Of a stretch of 64,000 nt of DNA, positions 48,293-62,207 are shown in pieces. The position numbers were made by a program, and so were the translations under genes. This DNA is from Theocolax elegans (Eukaryota > Arthropoda > Insecta > Hymenoptera > Cerocephalidae), in contig CM047426.1 in the NCBI GenBank assembly GCA_026168455.1, forward strand, positions 33,415,058-33,479,057, in the 5' to 3' direction. Position 1 is the stretch's first letter. Each line of letters begins with the position of its first letter. The notes under the pieces are model-generated. The model had not been told where the DNA came from. It ran no database searches and saw only the letters and a program-made list of their open reading frames with translations.

Positions 48293-50793
48293 CTGTCTTC
48301 CTCTCTGTCTTTCTCTGTTGCAGGTTTGGTTTGGCGAACGGGAATGGAGGGAAACGGTGGTTCGAGTGCCATAAGTCGTGCGACGAGACGGAAGCACGGG
48401 GGTGAAACCGACCGACGGTCACTTGGATTTGTGTGGTGTGAACGTAGGGCGGACCTGTAAATCCACCCCTTCGCGGTCTCTTAGTGAACTCGACTCATAG
48501 ATCGTCCAAACTATCGCACAACAACTCCCTACTACCTCTTCCATGCGGCAGTTGCTCGGCTCCTTGGACTTGCTGCGCTCCACTACCCCGCTACACTTTG
48601 GCATCCTTCTAACCTGACTTGGGTCTAACTTATCCTTTGTCCTGGGTTGATGCTCATCACCCCTAAATCATTTATGTATACGTTTCGCCTTTCTACCAAA
48701 TTTCGACAATGCACTGTACGATTCAACTACCCATCTTGATTACATTCAGATATTTTAGTAACACTTGTGTTTTATTCACTTTTTTAAACTATTTTACGAT
48801 TAAAATAATGGCATCAAATTTAGGAAAACCTAGTTTGCATGTATCTAATTTTCTTTAAAAAATATTTTTTTAAAGGTAGAAGTGAAATTGAGGTCTGAAT
48901 AAGTAGGAGCTATCAACTTATTCAAAATAGTAAGTTCTACCGGCTGATAAAATTAGCGACATAAGATGAAACGCGGCATACACGTGAAATTAACGTGGGA
49001 TTTTTGGTAAATCAGGCGATATAACTCACTCGAAATCGAAAATTTAAACGTCTTATTTGTGACGTTACTTGAATTCCTTATCCCTTATTATAATTTAAAC
49101 AATTCAAATTCCGAGGAAGAAGAACGCAAATAGCCAATAAACTGCAGGTGTAATGAATCAGGAAAACGAAAGAATCGCCTTTCAATGAAACACCCGATAA
49201 CTTGATACGCCGCGCTAACATCAAGAGCAGGATTCCGCCTTTGAGGCTGTAATGAGTACGTAAGAATTTTTCATTCCGTGCAAAAGACGGTGTTTGAAAA
49301 AAACCGAGTGAGCAATGAGCAAATAAGAGAAAAAGGAAAAATAAGGGGAATGGGGAGGTGAGCGGTGGGAGACATCAAGTAGGAGGGCTAAAGCAGGAGA
49401 TACTTAATGGCGCGTGGCGATATTAAAATGGCATAAAAATGAGCTGTAATTTGTATCTGAGTTCAAAAGTTACCCCCACAAGCACGTCATCAGCGCGCAA
49501 CCTAACGTTTCCCTTGCACCCCCTCAACGTCGCTCACTATTATTATTAATATCAAGAGTCGCGCGCACTTAATACCCTGAAAAATCATCGTATTTCCGTA
49601 TGAATTGATGTGCCCTTCTGAGCAACCCGAAGAAAATCATATCTCGCCGCATATAATTTATACTTGCCAGATCAACGTACACTCTTCTCATAAAATCTTA
49701 TATTATTCTTAATAATCCCATACATAGAATACCTTCTTATTGAATATTAGCTCATAAAAAATGTTTCCTTGTCTGCCTATGCAATACATTATACAAATAA
49801 AGAATTCCATACTAGTAATGTAATAGTCGAGTATTCAATGTATAGGAGTCACCAATTTTCAAGCAAAAAATTAATTAATTGCTTTAAACTGTTTAAAGGA
49901 AATAGTCTGTATGTAAACAATGCTGTAAAACGCATGAGAGATGAAGGTATTTATCATAAGGCTAAAAGTATTAATACCCGAGAAATACACAATAAATTAA
50001 CAGTGACTAAAATGAAAAATAAATTACTGCTATATACTCTACAGAGATTATTTAGGTGATGACATAGACAACTATTGTTTCTGAAAATGTATAACATATC
50101 TCGTACTGCTTTATTTTATCATTATCAAGACAAGTCTATTAACTTGCTTTCAACTTGATATTTTCTATCACATATCACTTTAAAGGTATAAAAATACATG
50201 AAAGTATTACTAGAATACATAAAATAATATTTATTCTAAATTGAATTGAATTAGATCTAGTCTATTCGCAATCACAGAACATTAATTTCCAACAAAAATC
50301 AATCATGTACGTTATAGATCATTAGAAATATTTAAAAATTTATAAATATTATTAAACAATTAAATAACTATGCGTAAATATGTTTGTAGAAAAATAATCA
50401 ATAAAGTTGCATATCTGAACGCAGGACAGAAATATCTTCCCAACGACTCCGCAAAATGAGCATTTTTCTGCCAAGCAGCATTTTATACTACAGCTTCACG
50501 GATCAATGCATCAACTTGGCAGATTGACCGTAACAAAAATCAAGAGATATTGAAATAATTAAAAGATTTTAAGCGAAAAGTGATACAGAAAAAGAAGAAA
50601 ATCTATCGTAAAAGCAAAGCGTGTCAGGTCGAAGTAGGAATTACGAGGAGAGTGGAAAAAGTGTTACGACTGCATACCGTGCAAATGCCTCTAAAACGGA
50701 TTCGTGCCAAGGGTTCGTTACTTTTCGAGCGTTTTCGACATAATGCCTTCTCCGATAACGCGGCATTAGCTTTCCCAGCTTCACTCGGCCCTC

Positions 50794-50824
<31 letters not shown>

Positions 50825-52466
50825 CTGTCTATTTCACTTTTCAACTCTCTTTCTACTCCGAGTCGTACACAACACCGGCGTCTAGGCGTCCTTGCCATTC
50901 CTGCGACTCTACGGAATCCTTCCGCTCGAAAGGAGGCTCGGATAAAAATACCATTTGAATACTCGACGAGTTCGAGTCCCGAGGAACGTTAGCGCGACCG
51001 AGATGGAGTATTCGGCATCATTTATAACGCGTGACAATAAAGTACTCCGGTTGGTAATAATCTTTATGGCGCGATACACGTCGTTGCGGCGAACCCACAC
51101 TCGTACGCGAGATGACGACTCGAGCGCGGCTTTTTACGATATGCTAAGAGCCAACCCAGTAGAGATTCAAATTTTTACCTCCCCAAGTCGCGATGACGCG
51201 AGTCTCTCGGCTTCGACTCGGCATCGGGAGTAAAAGTATTTACTGGCTGCTTCAACTTCGAATTAATGACTTAAAATCTTTACCGACACGTTTTTAGCGA
51301 ACGTCTACTCCAAATGCTTTCAGTGATATAAAAATTCACTACTTTCACTAAACTTTATTGTCTTTGCATGATTTTCTCCAGAATTAGAAGAACATATAAG
51401 AAATAACTTTAAGTTCTGTGCTAAAATTTATTTTAAAAAAATTAGCATGCCATTTCACTGAAAATTTAATTTGCAATATTCGATTCTTCGATTTTGGTGT
51501 TAATTATAGTTTATTTCATTTATATTTTATGGTATTTGGAAATCAGGTCAAATTTCTGCCCTGAAAAAAAATTTTCAATCTTAAAAACATATAGTAAAAA
51601 TAGCCAATTCATAGCCTGTAATCAAACTTTTTGTAGCCAATTTTTTTACGCTTAATGAAATTTAAGCTTGAACGAGTAATAAACGTAAAGCTTCTTCTAA
51701 ATCTGGTTTGCTTTTGGAAGAGTTTGCATAATTATAACTGTGGTGATTATAAAGATAAATGTCATTGTATTCTATTTTTGCCTTAAGTATTTTCAAAGGC
51801 ACTATTTTAGATAAAAAACTAGGCTCTCGCGTAAAAATAAATAAATTTTGCAGACGTTTTGCCAATACAATTCAACAAAAATTTTCTCAAACGTGGACAA
51901 TAAAATAATGAAAAATTTTTGATTAAAAAATTAAATAAATATTTACTTATAAAATTCAAATCTACAAAAGAAATGTTCTTTTAAATAATCAATTTTTGAT
52001 GCATTTAATAAAAGTATTTCTGATCTTATCTAAAACATTGTAGTTTACTTTTTTAGAACAATACATAAAAATGTAGTTTCGATTAAGTTTGATAAAACTT
52101 TTGCCGAACTTATTTATCGTTACGCAGACTCAAACTTAAATAACTACATAAATGTAAAAAAAAAGTTTACCGATAGGCCATCAATGAACATAATAAATGT
52201 ATGAGAGGTAAACGTCAATAAAGGAATATGTATATACGTGATTATATTAGTCACTTGGGCATTGAAAGCTGCGTTTTACCAACGTACGCCTGAATCGAAA
52301 TTTAAATCCTTTCATATGCAAATGCATTTTATGTTTAAAAGAATGATACAATAAAACGTATCACAAATAATTCGCATTTATTGATTTTTCAAAATAAACC
52401 TAAATCTTGAAATTCCCTATAATACAGATTTTCTTTTAGAAAAAAACATTTCATTTGGATTTTTAT
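48289..52466. other. Non-coding stretch
   Basis: Contains (CT)n at 50791-50814. The frames at 49769-50059 (plus, AT-rich codons) and 51662-51865 (minus, TTG start directly after a stop) have less biased composition than most. I recognise neither, and neither has a clear start context or neighbouring coding block. Bases 51300-52250 are AT-rich. Confidence 0.45.
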
Positions 52467-52500
52467 TAATTATAATAATTATAATAATTATAATAATTTC
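52467..52500. repeat. (TAATTATAA)n minisatellite
   Basis: Three to four copies of a 9-bp A/T unit. Confidence 0.8.
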
Positions 52501-55500
52501 ATCAATAACTTAATAATACTTGTTTGTCGCTCAAAAGGTTTCATTTGTGCAAATTTTGTGACATTTAACAACATTTAATAAAAACCGTTTGATCGAAAGT
52601 ACGTAAACAAACATAAGAGAATCCGGATAAAACGGGACGGTTGATTTATTAAATACCGGTAATAAAGCATGTCTGCCACGATATAGAATACGTCGAGATT
52701 CGGAATCTCCGAGTGGGTTAGGTACATTATCCAATCGTGGCTGCTCGTCTTTGCGTAAAGGTTCCTCCGCGGATTGGCTTTCATTAATCCGACAACCCCA
52801 GATCTACAGTTCCCTTGCGCGGGCGGGCGCGTGTATATGAAAATGTGAGTGCGCGCGCGCGTGTGTGTGTGTGCGTGGGCGCGGGCGCGATAGGTGTAAC
52901 TTCCGTGCTGCGGAATATATATTATAAATCGCAATATACGTATGGCGGGCGCCGCAGCCGCACATCCGCCTGTACACCGCAGATATTCCTCCTGCGCTCG
53001 CGCGTATGGCGAGCCTAGAAACCTGAATATTTCAGAAGGCGCGCGAACATTAAAGCCACCCTTCTTACGCCCTGCTTATTAACATCTGACACCCGCAAGC
53101 GCGATCCCAATTTCCTTGCTCAACGAAAACACAACGCCCTTATGCACGTGGGCTAAATTCCCTCCCTATCCCTTGGCTCTATTCCTCAGTGCGTGAACAA
53201 CATTCAGAAATTAAATTTTCGACCAAAACTTTTGGAGGTATCTTGCCGTTAAGGGACCGTTCACGGGAACCGCTATCTAAAATAACTTTAATCTCGCGGT
53301 AGATCCATCGATGTAGATTCACTTTTGTTGCTCCACTTGATCAAAGGTTACTCGAATTTATCAATTAACATAAATTATTATAGGATATGATATTCCATGC
53401 GCTATTTGTAAAAGCTTACAAAGGACTATGAAAATGTTTGAAAGATACATGTCACTTAATACATAATAACGTCCATATTGTAAATATACGCAATTCGATA
53501 GGCGGATAATTTCGGATGATATTGACGTAACGGTAATGAAACACGGTGAATATATACGTCGGAGAACCAACTAATGGACAATAATAAAGAAAGTGAAGTA
53601 AATCGACAGAGTGCTTGGCGAAAATGTGTGATTTTCTATGGTACATAAATACGAGTAGGCGAGTACACCCGAAAGAAGATTCTAATATTCTGATACTCGA
53701 ATAGCGGAGGCGATCTTAACAGCCGAGCGCAAAGGGCTAGCAATAAAGATCCCCCGGCTGCCGATCGTAGTTATAAATTAACGATCCTACGGATAGGGTA
53801 GGGACTCCTGGTGAATGGTGTAGGGCGGCTTGTCGGGGTAACGGCGGAAAGAGAGAGAGGAGGAGGAAGGGGGCGCGGGCGGTGGTGGTAGGTGCAGGGC
53901 CAAGAGAGAAATATCATCGAATAATGAATATTCATGCTGATGAGTTGCGGGAGCGAAACGAAAGATGGAAAGGACGAGGACGAGGACGAGGACGAGGACG
54001 CGAGGCGCCGGGTTATAAAGTTGCCCCGTGGAGGATCGCATCGGCTGCCGCCATATTTTGTACGACGTATTTCGCAGACTCCATTGGACTTTCCTTCTCG
54101 TGGACGAATAGCAACCCTTTAGATTCGTCCCTCGATTCCCATCGAATCGCGAAACCTCTCGGCTCGTTTTCTCGCCCGACGTACCGGTAATCCCAAGCTA
54201 CCATGAATCAAAGATCTCGAGATTGCATTATACGACACTCTGAATGGTATTTCGTCATCTCCGAAAATGTTGAGGAAAATCTCGGGGTATCAAATGCGGC
54301 AGCACCTGAATCGGTAATACCGAGTGGCATCGTGCGTCTAATTAGAATTAGAACCTGGTGCGAAAAGGAAGGTCGGTCCTTGGGAAGACGGGAACTCGTG
54401 TAGGGGGAAGCTCAGCATCGGTTTAACCCTATCGTAAAGCCACCGCCTGGAGGACAGATTATAAAAATGCATTATGAACACACCGCGAGATATAAATATA
54501 AATTAGTCGAGGCGAGCTCAAGGCACGTTCGCGACGAGCCAACGCGACGGCTAATGAAGCCGCCGCCACCGCTGCCAAGCGGCTCTGTCTGCCGCTCGAG
54601 CCTCGAAGAAAGGGTTGGTTCAACCCGGTTTCATCACCCGGCAAACTTTGATATTATATTTTCTCCGAGCGCACAATTCCATAAATACGAATGAATTCGC
54701 ATATACGCGAATGTGCGTCTGATGATATGCTGCTCCTCCTTTTTAACACACTCTGTTAATTAACGTAATTGACGTGTCCAAAGGATTTTCTTATTGAATT
54801 AATAATTCGATGCGCGGTGATATTTTCCGAAATAACATTTCAACAACCTTTTGCTGATTATATTTTTACAAATTTATTAAAGCTTTTCTTTGAGAAGGTA
54901 ACATCAGGCTTTAATCAAACAATCATTGAAAATTTTTATACTACGTGTATCACATAAATATTATAGTATTTATAAATAGACAACTTTAATACAGATTATA
55001 TACAGAGATTTTAATGAAATCATGATTATTATTCAATTTCGGTCAATAATTTAATGATATATGTATGTATTTAACACCAAAATATTCATTAAAATTTGTA
55101 ATAAATATTATAAATCGAAAGAGTACCTACATTATCACAGATCTACCAGAGTAAAGAAAGCGTAACCTTAATAATTTTGTAAACTCTCGTTGAAACTTCA
55201 ATATAAATTTAGCTCGCAAATCAGCAGTCGGCGAAACACGTACGTGCACGACCATTTCAGGTGAATCTTTTTCTCCTACATGCGCAACGTTACGACGTCA
55301 AGTAAACCGTCGCATTTCGCTTGAAATTCTCCTCGTTTTATACATCGGTTAGAAAAAAAATCCGGCTCTCTCTCTCTCTCTTCCCTAACGGTGTAAAAAT
55401 ATACTTGAAAATTCCGGAAAAAATCCTCGTCGTTTCGCTGGTACTGAGTAGGAGAATCTCGAGCTTGTGTGCATCGCCCGCGGATATCTCTCTACCCGAG

Positions 55501-55650
55501 TGGTGCGTCTCCGGCTCTATAAAAAAAAAGAGAAGCCGGAACAAAACTCAAGATTTTATAGGCTAATACGGGAGGACGCGGAACGTTGCTCGCTCGTACC
55601 ACCGAGCGCATAACTCCGTGGATCGAGATTTTACGTCTGGAGAGGGAGGA
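52501..55650. other. Non-coding stretch with microsatellites
   Basis: Has a GC/GT alternating run at about 52849-52873 and a hexanucleotide GAGGAC run (about five units) at 53971-54001. Short CT runs are at 55361-55380. Bases 53700-54700 form a GC-rich block with CpG, and 54750-55200 is AT-rich. Frames in the GC-rich block are open on both strands. Confidence 0.5.
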
Positions 55651-55684
55651 GGGGTAGGCAGGGGCGGGGGTGGGGTGGTAGGGG
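55651..55684 (+). other. G-quadruplex candidate
   Basis: Five runs of four or more G are separated by 6, 1, 1 and 5 nt. It lies in a short GC-rich block. No gene start is supported nearby, so a regulatory role is open. Confidence 0.7.
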
Positions 55685-58600
55685 TATTACCACGACACCC
55701 TTTACGTATGTATGTATGCACATGCGTCACTGCAGGTAGCACCGATTTCCCTCAGGGGGATTTTATCCCAGCCTCGCGTCTTCGATGTGACGATCTTCTT
55801 ATCGGAATTTAAATTTCATATATACCTTTACGTGAGCCACCCTGCGGATAAACTTCACGAATCTCTTACTCAAGGCTCGTATAACATTCTGACAATCAGC
55901 GAGCTTTGCATTGTGGAATATTATATTACACATATACTGCGAGTATTTCCACTGGCCGAGCTATACGCTTCAAGATTGCTTTTACTTTCACGAGTCGCGG
56001 AATCATTCGCGAAATAAATATCGTCCTGTGCCGTTTACACTTTATTAATGCATTCCGAAGGGGGATGAAATGAGCTCTGGGTGTAATGTATTCCATGGCG
56101 AGCCATTGCCGATACTAATAAACATATTAATCGTTTGATTATACCAACAGGGATGTCGCCGTGCTTTACCCAACGCTTTATGTCTCGTGTAGCTTTTAGA
56201 CTTCTGGAGAAACTTTCTTTTGTGCTATCTGATAAAAGTGTGAACATTTTTATTTCAACAGATATTAAATATTCCTAATCTTCCTATAGTTATTAATGAA
56301 ATGCAATTAAATTAATTTATTATTTTTTTACATACTGTAATATTCGACACATTACTAATAAAATATATTATAATTATATTTTACATCTTGGTTCACTTGA
56401 AACTCTTCATTATTGCATTATATTTTCATATGTTCAGAAACATTGAAAACTACGTAATTTTTAATCATACTTCTTGTGGAAAAATTTCATTTATTTCAAT
56501 TTTACAACTAATAATTTTTCATTATTTTTTTCAAGAATATGGCTTAATTTGGATTTAATACATTTACAAATTATTAAAATTAAAGTATGTAGTTGTTTTT
56601 AAAAAAGTAATGTTTCATATATTTAAATTCATTTAAAATCTACAATTATATGTAATTCACTTATTTTGTATGGAATATATATAATATCACATATAATATG
56701 AAATATATCTAATCGTTTTTTAATAATTAGTTACCTTTAATTTAGAAGTATACTTGAAGAAATAATAAATCGTTAAATTATATTCTCTATCATTACGATA
56801 TATCTTATATCAAAAAATTAATCACTCAAAATACGTGATAAAATTAGATAAAATTAGACATAAAGTTAATTTACAATACATATACAAAATATAAAAAGAG
56901 ATGAATTTACTAGTAGATAAATTAAAAATTTGGAGGGTTGCAGCCAATTCACCGTCAGAACTAACTAAAATTTCGTTTAGCGATTTCAAATAACACGAGT
57001 GGTTTTGCGGCAAAGCATAGATAAATTAAAAAAGGATAAAGGCCTTTAAAAAAATGTTTTGCACTGGCATATAATGCACGCAAACACAGGGAGAAACCAA
57101 CTGGAAGGCGGCGCCAAAAGTATAGAGCGAGTCGTTTTAATTATCATTAACAAGGCCGGGAGAGCGTGTATAACTCAGAATTACGCGTTTATACGTAATA
57201 ATACCAGCTCACGTATCCGCAGGAGAGGCTGTTCGTATACCTACAAACCTGCGTTTTTTCGCGCATATAAAGATACGTGGGTTTGGGCATTCTAAAAGTA
57301 ACAATTTCGCGATATTTCGCCCCCACCAACCTCATCCTCTTCACTCTTCTCATCCTTCCCAGCCCTCCCGATTCGACGCGTAGAACAGCAGAATTCCCAC
57401 CTTACCAATCCTCTATTATTAACAATTAGGTTTAAACTACTCTTTGCATAGGTGATGCCCTTTGCGAGCCAACTCGACTCTCATAACTGCAAAATGGAAG
57501 TATACATACTGTATGTTTACGGCGTCGAATCCGCGTCATTTCTCTCGTGAAAACGACGACTGTGGACGATAGACGTCCCAGGTAAACCGGACGAATTATC
57601 GCTGCGACAGTATATCAATTTGCGTGAAACTGGATATGACCCGTAACTCGGCTCGATATGCGGACCATCGGCGATTCATAGAGCTTGACCGCTCGCGAGA
57701 TTAAACTAGATGACATTCTCATACATTTTTTTCACGCATTTCCATTAAACATTTTCTCCAACTAACAAATTTACGAAAAATTTTGTGCTTGAGGTGAAAC
57801 TTCAATAATGTATTACCCTTTATTTTATTTTATCGCAATTATATTTATATTATTTGGTATAATATACATAATCGTAAAAATATCGGTAATCAAAAACGCA
57901 AAAAATTAAATCGTATCTCTTCGAAAAAAGAGCCATTACTGTATTGATGGAATAAACAGGACATTTATTCTCTACAAGACTTGAGGAACTCTATTGATTT
58001 GAATACTATCATAAGTGCTCGGAAATAAAAAGTTATATGTATCTTTGGCGCGCCTAAGGAGCGACTTTTCATACGAAAGCTCCGAACCTCACTTCCTGCC
58101 TATCATGGCTTTATATCTTTATTCCCCGAGCAGCGCGTCGTAAAAGTAAGTTCGGTTACTCGTTTTCTCCCTTTTTTGCTCGATCCCTTTTTCTCAACCG
58201 ATTTTGGTTCGTCGACGTATGTCCGGAGTATTTATAGTCAAATCGCCCCGGTTTTATTGCCTCGCGCGAACAATAAAACAGCAGCTTGAATTTCCATAGT
58301 CTCATCGCCGGATCCAAGGAGATTTCAGGGTGAAAAAACCCGATAGATCGATCGAAATCTTGATAGTTGAATCACTCGATTTGTCGAGCGATTCTTCTTC
58401 CCGGGTACTCTCGGAGCTTCACTTTTTGTACGCGAGCACTCGTAAAGCTCACGCGGAATGGACACAAAGGAAGGTTGGCGTTAATTCGGTAGTACGAAGA
58501 AGGGTGTGCGCGGGTAATGCAATGCCGGAATATGTCACAAATTAAGCGAAAGCGGTAGGAGCGAGAGTTTTCCCGTCGTCGTTTGCATCCTCCCGTAGTC

Positions 58601-59925
58601 ATCCTCGCTTTTATTAGAATTATCTTTGTCACTTTCCCAAGTTTATATTTACTCCTTCACGGCGAAGCTCTTAAAGTCGGGAGTCAGCCGCTACTAGGCA
58701 GCTGGGAGTCAAGATCCAAGAGAGTGAAAGAGGGAAGGTGTCGGGCTATCCTCTCTCCTTCTCTCCCGAAGAAGAATCTTAAAGCGACGATTCGCGCACG
58801 CAAGAGAGGGAGAGAGAGGGAGAGAGATAGAGCGAGAGGTAGAAACCCGCCAACCACCCCCCGCTTATTATCTTTACGAGCGGGAAGATGGAATTAAACT
58901 GAGCGCACCTAGGAATGCCCCCAAAATGTAATAATATTCATTACTATGCTAATGTCACACGAGAGCCCGCGAAAGGTTATGGCCGAAGGAACTTGCCTCG
59001 TATTTTTGTTATCTGCCCTCCTCTCCTGTCCCTCCATCTCCTCTCGCAACTCGATCCTGCTCTCATTCGAATGAATGTGCTTGCGCGCAATATAGCTTTT
59101 GTCTTTGCAACAGAAAAGCCTAAAATCTTGACGCTTCATTATATTTCTTGACGTAATCCCCTCTAGTTTTCATATCGCATTCAATACCTGCTTGAATTTG
59201 ATCAATACAACTTATTTAATAATGTGGCATTATTTTCTAAAACAACTAAAAAATTAATTATTCTTAATTGAACCGTTTATACTTTTATAAAGCTCTTTGT
59301 ACAAAAAAATCATTGATTTTAAAAATATTTATTTATTTACAATAGTATATTATGCAACAATTTTAAAATCTAAGCAACTAGTAATAAAATAAAAACTTTG
59401 AAAATAAGTAAACAAATAAGATTATAAGAATACTACTTGTTATTATCAAATCCATTACTGAGAAAAGGAACTACAATTAAAATGATAATATTAACTCGTT
59501 ATAATAACACTGAATTAATATTCATTAATCTTACTCCTTCTATAAAAACTCATATTAACTTAATGTGGAGTTTCTCAAATTTACCTACATACATATTACG
59601 AGGAATAAATTACCCAGTCTCTACGGCAAGAAGTAAATTTTAATATTTATATCCCGAGTAAAGAATACTTGAAGGAAATTTTGGAGGACGCGTAAATAAA
59701 TATAAAATGCACGAGTATAGGAGAGAGAAGACGGAAAAGTAGAAGTTGACATCTTGAGAGCAAGCTTCGAGGATCACAAGATCTCCTTTTTATTTAGCTT
59801 TGCGGTTTAATAAAGGCACTGATTAAACGCAAGCAAAGATCCGAGAGTGAGCATGTATCCAGAAATCCAAAGCTCCGGCTCCGTTTCAAAGTCGCGCGGA
59901 TGAGTGTCAAATGGCAAGAGTGCAA
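55685..59925. other. Non-coding stretch
   Basis: Bases 56250-56930 are very AT-rich, and 57000-57730 and 58050-59150 are GC-richer with a GA run at 58803-58830. No gene or element could be supported. Confidence 0.5.
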
Positions 59926-59982
59926 GGGAGAGAGAGAGAGAGAGGGAGAGAGAGGGAGAAAGAGGGAGAGAGGAGGAGTAGG
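59926..59982. repeat. (GA)n and (GAGGGA)n microsatellite
   Basis: A GA run passing into GAGGGAGA and AGGAGG units. It drives the long arginine-glutamate and leucine-serine frames on the two strands (59794-60360). Confidence 0.9.
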
Positions 59983-62169
59983 AGGAGAAGAAGCACACGT
60001 ATAGGCCGCGTCATCTTGAAGCGAGGAAGAGAGAAAGAGAAACTGGCAGGAAAAGGGCTCGACTTGGTCTTCTCCGCCGCCCGTGCATACACCCGACTCC
60101 ACCTTATTACAATTAGCCTCCTTATATATCTAATTAGCGAGATTCTTGGCTGCGCGCGAGGTTTCAGTAGCTGCCTAGTGAAAGACGGCAGTTGCCACCG
60201 GAGCTCTTGTCGCCTTTCCCTCTTGCCCTCTTCGTCGCATGCCCGACTTTCTCTCGCTCTATTCCGTCTCCAATCTAATATAACTACGACATCGCGTGCT
60301 TCGGAGTGTGTAGGAAACGTAATATCGCACGTGGCTCCTGTCGCTCCCTGCATTTACTAATTTTCGCGTTGACTAGAGAATCAACCCGATTGACTGGTGT
60401 GCGGTACTGCGGGATACCCTTTCCCCTTGTTGACGCTTCGATTATTTCGGTAATTCGTTCTTCGTCTGGTTAGAAACAGCCTATATGTACCGAGCAACTA
60501 GCTAGATTCTCCATGTAACACACAGTCAAACTAAATGCCAAACGAACCAGTTAAACTTTTACTGTTCACTTTTTCAGGATCCCACGATGCATGTCGCATA
60601 TTTGCTACTTGTACTATCCTATATATTGATAATTTATTTGAATAATTGTAATTAAATATTTAAATTTAGGTAAATACAAATTGTAGAATTATAATAAATA
60701 ACAGAGGCCTGTAATGGCTCGGTCATACTGCCAATTAGTACAAGCACCATTGGAGAATGTATTTTCAATAAGTGCTTCTACTGATTATTACCGAGTTGGG
60801 TGCATAATATTTTTTTACTTTTATGTTGTTTGTTACAATGAGTAAAATAAAAAGCGACTCCACTAGACAGAAAACTAATGGAATTAAAATAGCAAAAAAT
60901 GTTAACTAATGCCGATCGTTTATAATATTAGGTCACCTACAAAAAATAAAAATTTTCTGTGTATAATATTGTTATTAAACTGAAAGAGTAGAATAAAAAA
61001 TGTAATTAGATACTAAAATGATAGAACCAGTCAATACTAAAAAAGCTCATAATCTTGCAAATATTGACCTTTATTCGTCTAGAGTTGGCAAGCTCTGTGG
61101 AATTAAAATAATGATACTCTAAGGATTGTGCGAATATCGCTTTGACAAGGTACGTACGTAGAAAAGGTAGAGAAAAAAGGTACGGTAGCACACTCACCAT
61201 CCGACAAAATGTAATCCCACCCCCTCATTCACGCTTATACGATGCGAAGGGGGACGACTGCAAACTTCCACCGGGCAAAAGAGATCCGTCTAAATAATAA
61301 CGAGTTTTGCGAGTAGCCGCTCACTTCCCTCTGCCTCGGTCCGTTTTCCTTTTTAAGCAACGTAAAAAAAGTCGTCTTAGCATCGAGGGGAAATGCGAAA
61401 ATTATGAAAAGGGACTTACGAGAGCTTAAATGAGGCTTTTTTGCGCGCGAAGGTAGTGGGACGTTTCGAGAAAATAGTTTCCGATTCTTTTTGCATTACA
61501 GATTAGACGTTAGCGCGTTGCGAAGTAAAACCCGCGGCTGGAATAGCGAGGGACACGCGCGCGTAAGCGGGGGAGAGTGTGTGTATGAGAGAGAGAGAGA
61601 GAGAGAGAGAGATAGGGAAAGAGACAGAGGCAAAAAAAACTGGCAAAAGCGCTTCACCTTCCTCTCTCTCCCTCTCTCTCTCCCTCACGTACGTTGCTTT
61701 GAAATGACTAGCGTACACCCTCGGAGAAACAAGTTTGAGATGCAGCCTGCGGATATATTTGAATGTGCATGCAGAGCGGAATAAAGGCTACACTACATCT
61801 AGGACTTACGGAAAAGCTGCGTAAAACCAGGAAATTCGACGTCAGTTTATAAGAGCAATAATATAAACTAGATAGTTCACAAATAACGAATTATGTAAGA
61901 GCTTTTTTGATACATACTTAATAAACAAATAAAACGAGATTATACACATTTATTTATCGCGTATCGACGTTTGCAGTAATGATTGAAAGGATCACTTGAA
62001 AGAGAAAAGAAATTCGTAAAAATCCTCAAGATTTAGATTGGGAATTTCATTCATTCCAGACAGAAACTTTTTGCTGAAGTAACATTTCAAGTTATCCCGG
62101 GACGTAAAAAATTTGCTCGGTCCCGTTTCATAAAAGGTCGCAAAAAAGCAGTGAGAGATAGTGAGACGC
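59983..62169. other. Non-coding stretch with (GA)n
   Basis: Contains (GA)n at 61586-61612 and short CT runs at 61662-61683. Bases 60560-61010 are AT-rich. Nothing coding was recognised. Confidence 0.5.
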
Positions 62170-62207
62170 GGGGAGGGGCGAAGGGAGGGGAGGGGGAGGG
62201 CTGTGGG
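62170..62207 (+). other. G-quadruplex candidate
   Basis: Seven runs of three to five G within 38 bases, mostly separated by a single A or up to four bases. This is one of the strongest G-quadruplex patterns in the window. Confidence 0.75.

Noticed and set aside
48141..48460. Overlapping frames on both strands
   Set aside because: All are translations of the long (CT)n run.
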